A DNA stretch of 7,249 nt from VBDM01 sp035280025 (GTDB lineage: Bacteria; Pseudomonadota; Gammaproteobacteria; Burkholderiales; SG8-39): positions 1-7,249 of the forward strand of contig DATEGT010000054.1 in NCBI GenBank assembly GCA_035280025.1. Direction: 5' to 3'. This document shows, piece by piece, positions 7,020 through 7,249 of the stretch (positions within the stretch are counted from its first letter, which is position 1; each line of letters begins with the position of its first letter). A model generated the notes under the pieces. The model had not been told where the DNA came from and did not search any database. It was given only the letters and a program-made list of their open reading frames with translations. Made by a program: the position numbers and the translations under genes.

Positions 7020-7069
7020 TCGGACTACGTCCGTTTACTCGGGGCGCAGCACACGTCCCCGATGATCAG
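7016..7069 (+). other. Competing inverted repeats after the heparinase-like gene
   Basis: Three possible stems share bases. CGGAC (7021-7025) pairs with GTCCG (7029-7033) over a 3-base loop and is followed by TTTACTC. TCGGGG (7039-7044) pairs with CCCCGA (7057-7062). CTGATCGG (7016-7023) can pair with CCG plus ATCAG (7059-7069) with a 3-base bulge, and this last pairing excludes the other two. The first stem could be a weak terminator, but its T-run is only three bases. No stability was calculated; all are short and may be chance. Confidence 0.25.
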
Positions 7070-7078
7070 GGCTCCCAC

Positions 7079-7084
7079 AAGGAG
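7079..7084 (+). promoter_or_regulatory. Shine-Dalgarno site for the right-edge gene
   Basis: AAGGAG is a near-perfect ribosome-binding sequence, 11 bases before the ATG at 7096, which is slightly longer spacing than usual. In-frame TGA at 7063-7065 leaves this ATG as the first one available, so it supports the start of the partial gene. Confidence 0.55.
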
Positions 7085-7095
7085 ACGGCAAATCG

Positions 7096-7249
7096 ATGCT
7101 CGGTGCGGCCCTCGACTACCTCGTTCTGCGTTCGCTCGCCCACCGCGGGAACCTGGCGACCGAGGAGCAGCTGGATTCGCTGTTCGGCCGGGCGGGGAAT
7201 GCGTCCATCGAGGAGGCGGGCGCGAAGTGCCGCAAGCTCGTCGACCGCT
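7096..7249 (+). CDS. Unrecognised protein, N-terminal fragment (3' end outside window)
   Basis: The frame is open from ATG 7096 to the window edge, giving 51 whole codons, beginning MLGAALDYLVLRSLAHRG and including EEQLDSLF and EEAGAKCRKLVDR. Codon use is as G/C-rich at third positions as the upstream genes, and a good AAGGAG lies upstream, so it is probably real. What is visible is helical and charged, with no signal peptide, membrane span or motif I recognise. It is on the same strand, 76 bases after the heparinase-like gene, and could belong to the same operon or begin a new unit. I assign no function. Confidence 0.55.
   Translation, partial: MLGAALDYLVLRSLAHRGNLATEEQLDSLFGRAGNASIEEAGAKCRKLVDR

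Overview
This is a compact, high-GC window with all recognisable genes on the + strand. It reads as part of an exopolysaccharide or surface-polysaccharide biosynthesis cluster. The G/C-rich third codon positions, the very short intergenic gaps, and the mix of GT4 glycosyltransferases, an AsnB-type amidotransferase and a heparinase II/III-like protein fit a Gram-negative bacterium. A high-GC proteobacterium, perhaps beta or gamma, is my best guess. Nothing here fixes the taxon: there is no rRNA, tRNA or marker gene.

Layout. Positions 1-379 hold the C-terminal end of a GT4-like glycosyltransferase whose start lies outside the window. After a 54-base gap comes a secreted 519-residue protein (434-1993): signal peptide, bacterial Ig-like domain, seven-proline linker, then three tandem copies of a roughly 122-residue beta-rich module. 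After another 54-base gap, which contains a 7-bp inverted repeat, comes a complete GT4 glycosyltransferase (2048-3172). Three bases later an asparagine-synthase-type amidotransferase begins (3176-5035). Its last 8 bases overlap the start of a heparinase II/III-family protein (5028-7019). A 76-base gap with several competing small inverted repeats separates this from the first 51 codons of an unrecognised gene that runs off the right edge (7096-7249).

How the genes may work together (inference). The two glycosyltransferases would add sugars to a lipid-linked repeat unit. The amidotransferase probably amidates a carboxylated sugar, such as a uronic acid, or another small acid precursor. The heparinase-like protein probably cleaves or trims a uronate-containing chain. 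The secreted repeat protein, embedded in the same operon, is the least familiar part; it could be a carbohydrate-binding or matrix protein for the polymer. No exosortase, polymerase, flippase or export gene lies in the window, so the polymer type and export route cannot be determined. I found no mobile element, CRISPR array, RNA gene or convincing sigma-70 promoter.
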